A DNA stretch of 21,640 bases from an uncultured Arsenicibacter sp. (GCF_945952095.1 NZ_CAMFHL010000109.1:1-21640); one strand, 5' to 3'; shown: positions 6,169 to 14,831, counted from the stretch's first letter. Notes: generated by a model not told the origin, from the letters alone. Program-made: numbers and translations.

Positions 6169-9100
6169 TTAGAAGCCGAGTTGTAGCCGCGCCCCGCTGC
6201 CGGTGCTGATCCTGCCCTCGGGCCGGTAGATGATTCGTTTGCCGTAGCCGGTTGTGTTGGCCGGGACGGTCACGGTATGCCGGATTTCGAGCAAATCGCT
6301 GCTGTTTGGTACTCGCCGCTCCGACCACGTATCCGGGTTATCCCAGTTGCCGGAGGTGACGGTGTACATGGTGTAGGTAGCTGGCGGGGTGATGATATAT
6401 ATATTGGAATTACCCGCATATCCCGGCAGGCAACCGGACGCCGAAATACTAATAACATAGAACGTGTTGGGTTGAAGGTCGTTTAAAGTTAAAACAGAAT
6501 TGTTACCTATCATTGCCTGTTTATAGAGACTTTCACTCAGAGGTTTATAATAAAGTTCTGTAAAAACTGTCTGAGGTTTGTCTGGTTCATAACTCAACCG
6601 TAATGTAATACTCTCCGGTGTTAATTTGCTTACTAATAAACTGGTGTTTATGTAAGTACAGCTATTGTTGGTTTGTATGTTAAATATATACGACCAGGGG
6701 GCGGCATCACAAATAAATCTGACCTGAAATTCATACGTTGTACCTGGTAGTAAGTTTGACACCACATAGTGATTAGTAGTCGCTGTTGCATTACCTGCCC
6801 AGGTTGTCGTTCCCGATGGGCGCCACCGGATTTCGTACTGTGCTCCCTGTGCAGGCCCTCCCCAAACCAGATCTATGGCAGTTGTACCAGTCCATAACTG
6901 ATTTACAAAGCCGACAGTACCGCATTGCGTTGTGAATACCCGTGATGATGAATAGCCTGAAAGGGTTCCGTCTGAACAAATCACCTGTATTTGCCATTCG
7001 TACGCTGCGCCGGTTGTTAACGAAGGCAGGGTGTAAAACATATATCCGTGGATGGATGAGATGGGAGCAGACGATGTTATCCAGGATGATGTCCCGACTC
7101 GTCTCCACCGGAGTTGGTATTGTACGCCAACCTGACTATACCAGTATATTTCTGCCTGCGTAGGATTTATGTATGTTTCTCCCCTGGCAATATTGCTATT
7201 GCAGAATGTAGTAAAGGTATTTATTGGGGAGAAAGGCGCCGTGAAATCTAAACTACAATTATTCTGCACCCGCCATTCGTACGTTGACCCAGAGGAAAGC
7301 CCTGTAATCTGATATTTGCTTTGGGTAGTCGTAAAGCTTGTCCATTCGGAGATTCCAAGTGGACGCCATTGTACGGTGTAAAATAGGGAAGTATTACCAT
7401 AATACCATTCCAGAACAGCCGATCCGCCCTCAAGACTATATAGAGACATACTGTTCGAATTCACAGGGGGGCAGGTGCTTGTTGTGAAGCTGTAAACCGA
7501 TGACCATGGGGATTCGCTGCCGGGGCTACAGAGTGTCCGTACCTGCCATTCGTAGCCGGTTTGCTGCGTTAGGCCGGTCAGGCTTGCTGTATTTGACGCC
7601 ACTGTGAGACTATAAGGCCAGGTACTTGAGCCTTTAGGTCTGTATTGCACCGCATAGGTTATGTTTGTCCCCAATGATTCCCAGTAAATACCGCCAAATG
7701 AATTATTGGTACCGCCATAGGTTGGCGCAGTGCAGGTAATGGTAAATGTTCTTGGAGAGGAAAGGGATGCCGTAATCCCGTCCTGACAAATAGTTTGAAT
7801 CTGAGCGGTATAGACTTCCCCGTTTGTTAGTCCTGTCAACGAATAGGGAGACCCTGTTAAGCTGTTTATCGTTGTAGACGTTGGTGAAGAAACATTTCGG
7901 TAAATGAGTCGGTATTGTGTACCATTTCCATACGTATACCAATTCAACGTGGCCTGGTTACCGGTAGTAAAGACGTTGCTAATGTAGGAGGACGAACAAT
8001 AGGTAGTGAAACTATTGGTGACCGAAAAAGGTGAACTGTCCTGTGCGGAGCATATTTTCTGCACCTGCCATTCGTACGTTGTATTGCCTGATAACCCGGT
8101 CAGGTTGCAGGAAGTGCCACCTATACCCGGGACGGATGTCCAGTCACTGGTACCGCGAACCCGGTAGCGGACGCTATAATTGACTCCCGACTGCCCATTC
8201 CAGGAAACAGTTATTCCTGTTGATGTACCATTTCCCCATCTCAGGCCAACAGGAGCTTCACAGGTTGCCGTGAACTGACGGGGAGTTGTAAAGGCAGATG
8301 TGCTACCGTCGGGGCAAATGGTCTGAATCTGCCATTCATACGCTTGTTCTTTCGTCAGGTTCTGCAGCGTATACGAGCTGCAGCATATACTCGTAAGCGA
8401 CGTCCAGGCGGTAGTTCCGACGGCCCGCCAACGGATATTGTAGGTAAGCGAATTGCCGGCAGGCGTAGAGAAATAACCCCAGTTCAGCGTCGCTTTATCA
8501 GCGGCTAGTTGTTCCGACAGATATAAAGGTATCGGGCAGACCATGGTAAATGTCCGTTCTGCTGACCACTCAGAGTAGCTACCGTCTCCGCAAACCGACC
8601 GGATTCGCCATTGATACGTTTTGCCGTTTTGCAGGTTACTTACGTAGTAGGATGAACAGCAGTAAGTGCCCGATTCGTTCCAGGTAGCCGTGCCGGTCTC
8701 CCGCCATTGAATCTGGTAATTATTACCGGATACCGAAGCCCATCTCAGATAAACTGAGGTATAGCTTTGGTCAGACTCGGTCAGGCTGGCAGGAGTTGTG
8801 CAGGGAACATAAACGGGTAAACTCCCTGTGGTTTCCATGGTGCCGCAACTGTTCGTGGCACTGCCAATGGTATAGGTAGCTGATTGGTACGTTGTTGATG
8901 TGAATGTGTAGGGGGACGAGCTCATCCCTACAAAGGTCCACCATGAGGAACCATTGCGGTAAACTGTAAAATTCCATGGGGATTGCCCGGTTAAGGAAAC
9001 CGAAATCGGCAAGGTTTGGCCCGCTGTCAGGCTAAGCGGGGTCGAGGAAATCGTGGCTACTCCACAATTCTGTGTCTGGAAGGTGGCCGTAACTGCCCAT

Positions 9101-12100
9101 TCAGAGGATTGATTATTCCCACAGTTTGTCTGCACCTGCCATTCATAAGTTTTATTGCCGGTCAGGCCGGTTAGCAAATACTGTGTGTCCGTCACCGGTA
9201 CCGGTGATGACCAGGCCGAACTCCCCTGAATCCGCCACCGTACCAGAAAACTGTTAACCGAAGCATCACACTGCCAGGTAAGTAGATACTGGCTACTGGC
9301 AGTAGGATTGGTTGTAGAGGTTAAGGCCGTTGGCACCGGACAGCTACACGTCGATTCAATCGTCAGCGGTGTTGCCGGGGTATCGGTCAGCGCCGGACTG
9401 GACGAAACAACGCGCAGTTGATAATCAGCACTGGCCGGTATGCTGGCCGGAACCGTAACCGTTAATGACCCGCCACTGGACCCCGTAACTGAACCCAGAT
9501 TGGTAGGCGAGGTGAACGAGCCGTTATTGTCAGATAATTGCAGCGAAAAGATGTTGGCCTGGCTAAATGGAATGGTGGTCGCAAAACTGACCGCCAACGG
9601 TGCATTATAACAGACCGGCTGCGTGCGTTGGGTAATCTGGACAGTATTGGTGCTGTATACATTCAGTAAAAAATCTTCCGTTTCACTATAGCTATAGTTG
9701 CCACACGGATCATAAGGTATTGTGCCAAAAGCGACAATGACGCGCATTGGTAGCAGCCCTGCCGTTGTGGATGCCGGGATAGTCAGGCTGCCGGAAAAGG
9801 AAGTAGTTACCGGCGAAGGGGTAGCAAAAACCCGTTCGCTGGTTTCATAAATTCCGTTCCGGTTAACGTCCAGCCAGATGCAGATTCCTTCATAGTATGA
9901 TGAACTGAGCAACGTTCCGCTGAATGAATAAGGGCGTCCGGCTGTAACGGGTACATTGATTCGTGTATTGGTGCGATAGCCGGCAGGTGAACAGCCCTGG
10001 CTTTGGGTGATTGCCTGGTTATTAAACGTAAAGCTATTAAGCCCGTCATTATCGAAACAACCATACGTTGTAATGGGGCGGCAGGTTCCCTGCGTTTTAA
10101 AACTAACCGGGCTCACATACGTCTGGCTTCCGGTAGGTGTGCACAGGCTGCGGACCTGCCATACATAACCTATTCCCTCGCGCAGACCTGTCAATGAATA
10201 CGTATTGGTGCTAATTCCGTCAACCAGATTCCAGGTGCCGCTGCTTTCGGGTCGCCACGCCAGATCATACGTCCGGCCTTCACCGGCAGACGACCAGCTC
10301 AGTATGGCCGATGATGCCGTAATCTGGCTGGTAGTCAGAGCAGTGGGAGCAGGGCAGGCCGTAGCAAAAGCAGAGCCGGCATAGACAGATGTTCCGTCGG
10401 CACAAACCGCTCTGACCTGCCACTGATAACCGGTGCCGGCAGCGAGGTTAGTAAGCTGAAAACGGGTCGCCGATAGACCGGATATGATTGTCCAATCGCT
10501 GGCATCCTGTGTTTTCCAGCGGAGTTCATACGAAAAAGCTTCTGAGGTCGCATTCCAGCTCAGTTGCGCCGATGATGTCGTAAGGCTGGTTGTGTTAAGC
10601 CCGCTTATGGTTGGGCAGGCATTTGCCGGGGCAACCTGTATAGTATAATCTTCGGTTTCACCGTAGGTGTAGCTATCACAGCTGCCCGCCGGGGAATACC
10701 CTCTTACACCGGCGATCCGTATGGCAAGCGGCCCGGCTGCCAGACCGGCCGGTATCGTAAAGCTGGCCGAAAAGTTTCCGGTTCCGCCGGTTCCGACGAG
10801 GCGCTCGTTGCTCCCGAACTGTCCGTCGCGGTTCAGGTCCAGCCAGACCGATACGCCTGTGTACAACAATCCATTCAGAAATTGCCCGGTAATCGAAAAG
10901 GTTTGTCCCGGCACCACCGAAACAGAGGTGGTCGGGAACTCCTGATACGCATTCGGTGAGCAACCTGACTGAACACTTAAGGTGGCACCGTTGAGCTGGA
11001 TGCTGTTGAGGCCATCGCCGAGCGCACAGCCAATGCCGGGAGTCAGCGTACAGGCGGGGGCCGCGCTGATGGTTGCAACGGCCACGTTACTCAGAGCACC
11101 GAGGGTGGTATTCGATGGGCGGATACGGTAGTAATAGGTACCTGCACGGCCAGTTCTGGCATCGGTGAAGCTGGTCACGTTCGGGGCAATTCCGCCAATC
11201 TGAATAAACGGTCCTTCCGGCGATGAGGCCCGTTCGACAAAAAAGCCCATTTCGTTGCTGCTGTTATCCCGCCAGCTCAGGATAACGTTCCCGGTCATAC
11301 CTGCGAGAGCCGTCAGCTGATTCGGGGCGGTGACCGGCGACGGCGGGAAGTCGAGTGTGTAGGCGGAATGGCTGAGCCGGAGGGCTAGCCCGGCCTCCAT
11401 GCGGTCATATTGGCCCTGTGTGAAATCATGCGTACAGGAGTTGTAATATGACATGAGGTTGGTCATCGACGGAGAGTACGTCAAGCCTTTCGGGTCGGTG
11501 GCCGTTCCGGTATATACGAGGCAGTTATTTGTTGATGTGAACGTAGATCCGGAGCGGCCATAAGGATCTGCCGGGGTATCGCACAGTAAATCACCGGCAG
11601 TTGTACAGTTGGCACTATCGCCTCTGGTCACCAGCTCGGGCGTAGAACTAGTACTCCCCTGAAAGGTATGGTACAGGTTAAAATTATGCCCCAGCTCGTG
11701 CGGAATCAGGAAGTTCCCCAGCGTGTTTTCGGTTGTTGGCGTGGCCAGAATAAATGAACGCGTTGTCAATAGGGTGTTATCCGGGAAATAGGCATATCCC
11801 TGAAGGCCACCGGTGGTAAAGGCGTTAACAAAATACATGTTCAGGGCGTTCGTCGCATCCCGCCCGTCGACGCCACCTTCATTGAAGTCAGTGAAAACCT
11901 GAAACATGGCATCGTTGTCGATATAATCGGGCGACGTACCCGCCAGATAGAATTGTATCCCAACCCCGTTTTTCTGGTAATAACTATTCGTCAGGGCGAT
12001 AGCATTGTTCATCCGGGCGAGATCAAAACCGTCCTTGCCGGCTGCCGTACGGAAAATATGCGGCCGGATTGGTACATAATGAATACCGGTAAACGCTTTG

Positions 12101-12336
12101 TCGGTGGTTTTCCTGAGCTGAAAGGCTAGTTTCGCCATGTTGTCCAGTTCCTTTCGCTGATAGTCACTCAGATCAGGTGAGGCGCAGAACGTACTGTCTT
12201 TGCCTTTTAGGGTACGAAGCTGGGCAGACGCCGGTGTTATGAAGCCAGCAAGGAGCAGCAGACAGCCATAACCGAACACAAAAAAGGGCTTGGCAATACG
12301 GAAAAACCGTATGCTTGTACGTGTAGACGTGGGCAT
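6169..12336 (-). CDS. Giant secreted M43-type metalloprotease with GEVED, fibronectin III and Ig-like arrays
   Basis: The product has 2055 residues. A signal peptide (1-38, cleavage after ASA) precedes an M43 (pappalysin/cytophagalysin) metalloprotease at about 50-330: HELGHNFNLYH puts zinc ligands at H213, H217 and H223 with catalytic E214; CDTPADP at 252-258 and the Met-turn NLMSYY at 293-298 are typical of M43. The usual Gly of HExxHxxGxxH is Asn220. Next come a fibronectin III domain (about 332-424), GEVED 1 (about 427-568, ending GETEDY), two fibronectin III domains, GEVED 2 (about 752-894), an Ig-like domain, then about ten fibronectin III domains with one more Ig-like domain to about 1991. 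Nearly all these later domains open with a Cys and carry a second Cys after the YEWQVR strand. The last 64 residues are a separate Trp-containing module; no standard T9SS sorting domain is seen. It probably acts outside the cell, with the arrays binding surfaces or substrates. Confidence 0.85.
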   Translation of the reverse strand: MPTSTRTSIRFFRIAKPFFVFGYGCLLLLAGFITPASAQLRTLKGKDSTFCASPDLSDYQRKELDNMAKLAFQLRKTTDKAFTGIHYVPIRPHIFRTAAGKDGFDLARMNNAIALTNSYYQKNGVGIQFYLAGTSPDYIDNDAMFQVFTDFNEGGVDGRDATNALNMYFVNAFTTGGLQGYAYFPDNTLLTTRSFILATPTTENTLGNFLIPHELGHNFNLYHTFQGSTSSTPELVTRGDSANCTTAGDLLCDTPADPYGRSGSTFTSTNNCLVYTGTATDPKGLTYSPSMTNLMSYYNSCTHDFTQGQYDRMEAGLALRLSHSAYTLDFPPSPVTAPNQLTALAGMTGNVILSWRDNSSNEMGFFVERASSPEGPFIQIGGIAPNVTSFTDARTGRAGTYYYRIRPSNTTLGALSNVAVATISAAPACTLTPGIGCALGDGLNSIQLNGATLSVQSGCSPNAYQEFPTTSVSVVPGQTFSITGQFLNGLLYTGVSVWLDLNRDGQFGSNERLVGTGGTGNFSASFTIPAGLAAGPLAIRIAGVRGYSPAGSCDSYTYGETEDYTIQVAPANACPTISGLNTTSLTTSSAQLSWNATSEAFSYELRWKTQDASDWTIISGLSATRFQLTNLAAGTGYQWQVRAVCADGTSVYAGSAFATACPAPTALTTSQITASSAILSWSSAGEGRTYDLAWRPESSGTWNLVDGISTNTYSLTGLREGIGYVWQVRSLCTPTGSQTYVSPVSFKTQGTCRPITTYGCFDNDGLNSFTFNNQAITQSQGCSPAGYRTNTRINVPVTAGRPYSFSGTLLSSSYYEGICIWLDVNRNGIYETSERVFATPSPVTTSFSGSLTIPASTTAGLLPMRVIVAFGTIPYDPCGNYSYSETEDFLLNVYSTNTVQITQRTQPVCYNAPLAVSFATTIPFSQANIFSLQLSDNNGSFTSPTNLGSVTGSSGGSLTVTVPASIPASADYQLRVVSSSPALTDTPATPLTIESTCSCPVPTALTSTTNPTASSQYLLTWQCDASVNSFLVRWRIQGSSAWSSPVPVTDTQYLLTGLTGNKTYEWQVQTNCGNNQSSEWAVTATFQTQNCGVATISSTPLSLTAGQTLPISVSLTGQSPWNFTVYRNGSSWWTFVGMSSSPYTFTSTTYQSATYTIGSATNSCGTMETTGSLPVYVPCTTPASLTESDQSYTSVYLRWASVSGNNYQIQWRETGTATWNESGTYCCSSYYVSNLQNGKTYQWRIRSVCGDGSYSEWSAERTFTMVCPIPLYLSEQLAADKATLNWGYFSTPAGNSLTYNIRWRAVGTTAWTSLTSICCSSYTLQNLTKEQAYEWQIQTICPDGSTSAFTTPRQFTATCEAPVGLRWGNGTSTGITVSWNGQSGVNYSVRYRVRGTSDWTSVPGIGGTSCNLTGLSGNTTYEWQVQKICSAQDSSPFSVTNSFTTYCSSSYISNVFTTGNQATLNWYTYGNGTQYRLIYRNVSSPTSTTINSLTGSPYSLTGLTNGEVYTAQIQTICQDGITASLSSPRTFTITCTAPTYGGTNNSFGGIYWESLGTNITYAVQYRPKGSSTWPYSLTVASNTASLTGLTQQTGYEWQVRTLCSPGSESPWSSVYSFTTSTCPPVNSNSMSLYSLEGGSAVLEWYYGNTSLFYTVQWRPLGISEWTSFTTTQSKYQITGLSSGSTYEWRVQNNCSLDFTAPFSPINTFTTFCNSNIARGETYINPTQAEIYWYSQVGVQYQLRWRRVGTSSWITSSAPISSIHGYMFYTLPSLTTGAAYEWQIQVICSDGTLSGYSSSRVFTTQCGTVGFVNQLWTGTTAIDLVWGGPAQGAQYEIRWRPSGTTTWAGNATATTNHYVVSNLLPGTTYEFQVRFICDAAPWSYIFNIQTNNSCTYINTSLLVSKLTPESITLRLSYEPDKPQTVFTELYYKPLSESLYKQAMIGNNSVLTLNDLQPNTFYVISISASGCLPGYAGNSNIYIITPPATYTMYTVTSGNWDNPDTWSERRVPNSSDLLEIRHTVTVPANTTGYGKRIIYRPEGRISTGSGARLQLGF
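6172..6363 (-). other. C-terminal 64-residue module of the giant protease
   Basis: Residues 1992-2055 carry GNWDNPDTWS, a RVPNSSDLLEIRH stretch, VTVPAN and a final GARLQLGF. The alternating hydrophobic pattern and Gly/Pro turns suggest a short beta-helix or beta-sandwich cap. It replaces the T9SS type A domain usually found at the end of such proteins. From memory, similar endings occur on other large secreted proteins of Spirosoma relatives; I cannot verify that here. Confidence 0.5.
6364..9344 (-). repeat. Array of about ten Cys-paired fibronectin III domains
   Basis: Residues about 999-1991 consist of units of 85-95 residues. Most open with Cys (CPVP, CTTP, CPIP, CEAP, CTAP, CPPV), carry a WR..G...W strand, then GLTxxxxYEWQVQxxC near the end, which suggests one disulfide per domain. 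One Ig-like domain interrupts the array. At the DNA level short words such as TGCCATTCGTACG recur on the plus strand (near 6991, 7272 and 8068), marking the YEWQ codons. Two neighbouring units carry vicinal CCSSY. Confidence 0.8.
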
Positions 12337-12365
12337 GCAGAAGGGATAAGTATAGGTGGTTTAAT

Positions 12366-12373
12366 CAAGTTTA
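12366..12373 (-). promoter_or_regulatory. Possible promoter -7 box of the giant protease gene
   Basis: On the minus strand TAAACTTG matches TAnnTTTG at five of six fixed positions, with a TTTC tetramer 21 nt upstream as a weak -33 candidate. It would give a leader of roughly 25 nt before the ATG at 12336. Confidence 0.3.
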
Positions 12374-12546
12374 TTCGCTGATAGTGGATGGTCAGAAACA
12401 GAGATATGTTTTTAAAAAAATGATATGGTAAATGAATATTCAACGGTAGTTAACGACTCGGGCATAGCGTAGTATATTATTTCTGACAAATAGGTTACGG
12501 GGGCAAGTTCTGAAAAGAACAGGAATAAATCAACCGCATCTCAACC

Positions 12547-12572
12547 CTTATAACAATTTCAGGAGTTATAAG
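12547..12572. promoter_or_regulatory. Perfect dyad upstream of the TonB receptor gene
   Basis: CTTATAAC (12547-12554) and GTTATAAG (12565-12572) form a perfect 8-bp inverted repeat with a 10-bp spacer, an arm separation of 18 bp. It ends 19 bp before the -7 box at 12592, so it covers the -33 region, where no TTTG is present. This is the position expected for an activator or repressor site. It does not resemble the classical Fur box. Confidence 0.45.
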
Positions 12573-12591
12573 TAAAATAATAGCCAGAGCC

Positions 12592-12599
12592 TATTTTTG
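12592..12599 (+). promoter_or_regulatory. TonB receptor promoter -7 box, leaderless type
   Basis: TATTTTTG matches TAnnTTTG exactly and is followed by TCAC and the ATG at 12604. The spacing of 4 nt between box and ATG is the same as at queE, which implies an mRNA with almost no leader. The rest of the 267-bp divergent intergenic region is AT-rich and shows no gene, only the dyad at 12547-12572 and a small GTTCT-GAAA-AGAAC hairpin near 12509-12522. Confidence 0.55.
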
Positions 12600-12603
12600 T
12601 CAC

Positions 12604-14697
12604 ATGATCCCTGTACGTTCTACCTGCCTGCTGAGTTTTTTGCTACCGGCCACCTGCCTGCTGCCATCATCGCTTTATGCCCAGACAACCCTCGATTCTA
12701 CCCGACAACTGAATGAGGTGACGGTGCGGGGGTACGAATCAAACCGGTCGGTGATGGAAACGGCCGCTTCGGTTGGTCTCCTGACCAGCCGCGAACTGAA
12801 TCAACGGTTTAATCTGCCGACACTCGTCCCGGCCATGAATACCCTGCCCGGCGTGCGGATGGACGAGCGGTCGCCGGGGAGTTACCGGCTGTCGATCCGG
12901 GGGAGTCTGATCCGGTCGCCGTTCGGGGTCCGCAACGTAAAAACCTATTGGAACGAAATTCCGCTGACCGACGCAGGGGGCAATACGCCGCTGAATGCAC
13001 TCGATGTGCGCTCGCTGGGGCGGGTTGAAGTCCTGAAAGGTCCGTCGGGTAGCCTGTACGGAGCCAATACCGGCGGCACGGTCCTGTTCAGCGGCTTGTC
13101 GGTACCGGCCGGTAAAAATGCTGTGGAAGCCTCAGCATTTGCGGGGAGTTACGGCGCACTCGGCTATGGGCTGACGGCGCAGACCGGTAAGGACAATACG
13201 GCAATGTCAGTCAGTTACAATCACCAGCAAAGCAACGGTTACCGCGTAAACAGCGGTATGGGCCGCGATAACCTGAGTCTGGCCAGTACATTCAGGGTTA
13301 GTCCGAAACGTACTGTGTCTGTGCTGGGGTTCTATTCGGACCTGCACTACCAGACACCCGGCGGATTGAATGCGGCTCAGTTTAAAGCTGACCCGCGGCA
13401 GGCACGTCCTGCTACGCCTGCGTTGCCGGGTAGTGCTGAGCAAAAGGCGGCTATCTACCAGAAAACCGGTTTTCTGGGCCTGTCACAGCAATACCGTTTC
13501 AATGAGCACTGGCAGAACACAACGGTCCTGTACGGATCGCTCACTGATTTTGCTAACCCGTTTATCTCTAACTACGAAAAACGGGCGGATCAGGGCATTG
13601 GCGGCCGGACCGTTACCCGCTGGCGGCACGGCTCTGACCGCGTCGATATGAACCTGACCTTTGGCGGCGAATACCAGCAGAATTTCACCGTCGACCGGAA
13701 CTGGGGCAACAAACGCGGAGGGCCCGATACATTGCAGACGGATGATGAACTGCGGGCACGCCAGTCGGTTCTGTTTGTGCAGGAAGAAATCGCACTCCCT
13801 ACAGGGTTGATCATAACCCTGGGCATCAGCCGGAATAACATGCGCTACGGGTTTACCCGTTTTTCGAGCCGGCCGGTTGTTAACCAGAAGCGGAATTTTA
13901 CGCCCGTCTGGCTGCCCCGTGTTGCGGTATTACAAAAGCTGAACGATCAATTCTCGGCATTCGGCAGTATCAGTACCGGCTATTCAGCCCCGACAACGCA
14001 GGAAGTACGGCCATCGGAAGCAACGTTTAATACGACACTTAATCCGGAAAGAGGAATCAGTTACGAAGTGGGTCTGAAAGGACGTTTCCTGCAAAACCGC
14101 CTTCAGGCCGACGTGTCGGCCTATCAGTTTCAGCTACGGGAGACCATTGTCCGGCGCTCGGCAGCCAGCGGAGCAGAGTATTTTGTGAACGCCGGCCGGA
14201 CGAATCAGCAGGGCATAGAATTGTATCTGGCCTATGATGTACCCGTTTCGTTTGCGGACCTGCGCTTTTACAATAGCCTGACAATGACAAAATACCGTTA
14301 TCTGGATTACAAGCAGGGTGCCGTTGATGTATCGGGTAAAAAAGTGCCGGGTGTAGCGCCGGTTACCAATGTCAGCGGGGTAGATTTTCAAACTCGTTTC
14401 GGGTTATACCTTAATGCTAATTTTCAGTTCCTGACGCCATTTGCGCTGGATGATGCCAATACCGTTACATCAATACCTACCCGCATTCTGGCCGGCACAC
14501 TGGGTTACCGCAAAACGCTTGGCAAGGAAATTGCAAAGACCCGGCTTCTGATTGATGCTTACCTTAGCGGTGATAACCTGCTCAACCAGACCTATAGCCT
14601 TGGGTATGATTTAAATGCGTTTGGCAGCCGGTATTATAATGTTGCGCCGGGACGATCCGTTTTATTTGGCATTAAGCTGCAGCTGGTAACAAATTAG
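12604..14697 (+). CDS. TonB-dependent outer-membrane receptor
   Basis: This 697-residue outer-membrane transporter is driven by TonB/ExbBD. A signal peptide covers 1-26 (cleavage after YAQ or LYA). A TonB-box-like LNEVTVRG at 36-43 is followed by the plug (about 50-165) with PGVRMDERS, a YRLSIRGS strand and RVEVLKGPSGSLYG. The remaining residues form a barrel with typical aromatic-rich strands (LNPERGISYEVGLKG, and AGRTNQQGIELY). There is no N-terminal carboxypeptidase-like domain and no adjacent SusD, so it looks like a siderophore or small-ligand receptor of FecA type rather than a SusC glycan importer; the ligand is unknown. It is transcribed away from the giant protease and runs into the esterase gene region 143 bp downstream. 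Co-expression with the esterase is possible, since only a weak terminator lies between. Confidence 0.9.
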   Translation: MIPVRSTCLLSFLLPATCLLPSSLYAQTTLDSTRQLNEVTVRGYESNRSVMETAASVGLLTSRELNQRFNLPTLVPAMNTLPGVRMDERSPGSYRLSIRGSLIRSPFGVRNVKTYWNEIPLTDAGGNTPLNALDVRSLGRVEVLKGPSGSLYGANTGGTVLFSGLSVPAGKNAVEASAFAGSYGALGYGLTAQTGKDNTAMSVSYNHQQSNGYRVNSGMGRDNLSLASTFRVSPKRTVSVLGFYSDLHYQTPGGLNAAQFKADPRQARPATPALPGSAEQKAAIYQKTGFLGLSQQYRFNEHWQNTTVLYGSLTDFANPFISNYEKRADQGIGGRTVTRWRHGSDRVDMNLTFGGEYQQNFTVDRNWGNKRGGPDTLQTDDELRARQSVLFVQEEIALPTGLIITLGISRNNMRYGFTRFSSRPVVNQKRNFTPVWLPRVAVLQKLNDQFSAFGSISTGYSAPTTQEVRPSEATFNTTLNPERGISYEVGLKGRFLQNRLQADVSAYQFQLRETIVRRSAASGAEYFVNAGRTNQQGIELYLAYDVPVSFADLRFYNSLTMTKYRYLDYKQGAVDVSGKKVPGVAPVTNVSGVDFQTRFGLYLNANFQFLTPFALDDANTVTSIPTRILAGTLGYRKTLGKEIAKTRLLIDAYLSGDNLLNQTYSLGYDLNAFGSRYYNVAPGRSVLFGIKLQLVTN

Positions 14698-14726
14698 GCA
14701 TGCTTTTTGATCATGTTTACCGAATA

Positions 14727-14750
14727 AAACCGGATCATGCAAACCGGTTT
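14727..14750 (+). terminator. Weak candidate terminator after the TonB receptor gene
   Basis: AAACCGG (14727-14733) and CCGGTTT (14744-14750) pair perfectly around a 10-nt loop. A U-rich stretch (ATTTTTAAT) appears only 11 nt later, so termination would be inefficient and read-through into the esterase gene is plausible. Confidence 0.3.
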
Positions 14751-14772
14751 ACACGTTACCATTTTTAATCGG

Positions 14773-14831
14773 GTTATAGGTAGACAGTGTGGCGAGTGAA
14801 GCGAGGAGAAATACCTACCCCTACCCATAAC
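14773..14831 (+). promoter_or_regulatory. Inverted repeat in the esterase 5' region
   Basis: GTTATAGGTAG (14773-14783) and CTACCCATAAC (14821-14831) are complementary at 10 of 11 positions across a 37-nt spacer. The right arm ends 9 nt before the chosen ATG. A nearby CCTACC (14813-14818) could pair with the left arm instead. It could be a leader structure or a protein site. No convincing TAnnTTTG box is seen for this gene. Confidence 0.3.

Noticed and set aside
6089..6328. N-terminal extension of the QueE frame by 80 residues
   Set aside because: It overlaps the end of the giant protease gene in another frame and crosses its terminator; the extra residues look like frame-shifted sequence, and QueE homology begins just after the ATG at 6088.
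6364..9344. Recurring short DNA words that could suggest a CRISPR or intergenic repeat array
   Set aside because: The repeats fall at about 260-290 bp intervals in one long reading frame and encode the YEWQ strand of fibronectin III domains.
12604..14697. SusC-type glycan importer
   Set aside because: There is no N-terminal carboxypeptidase-like domain, the length is under 700 residues and no susD gene is adjacent.
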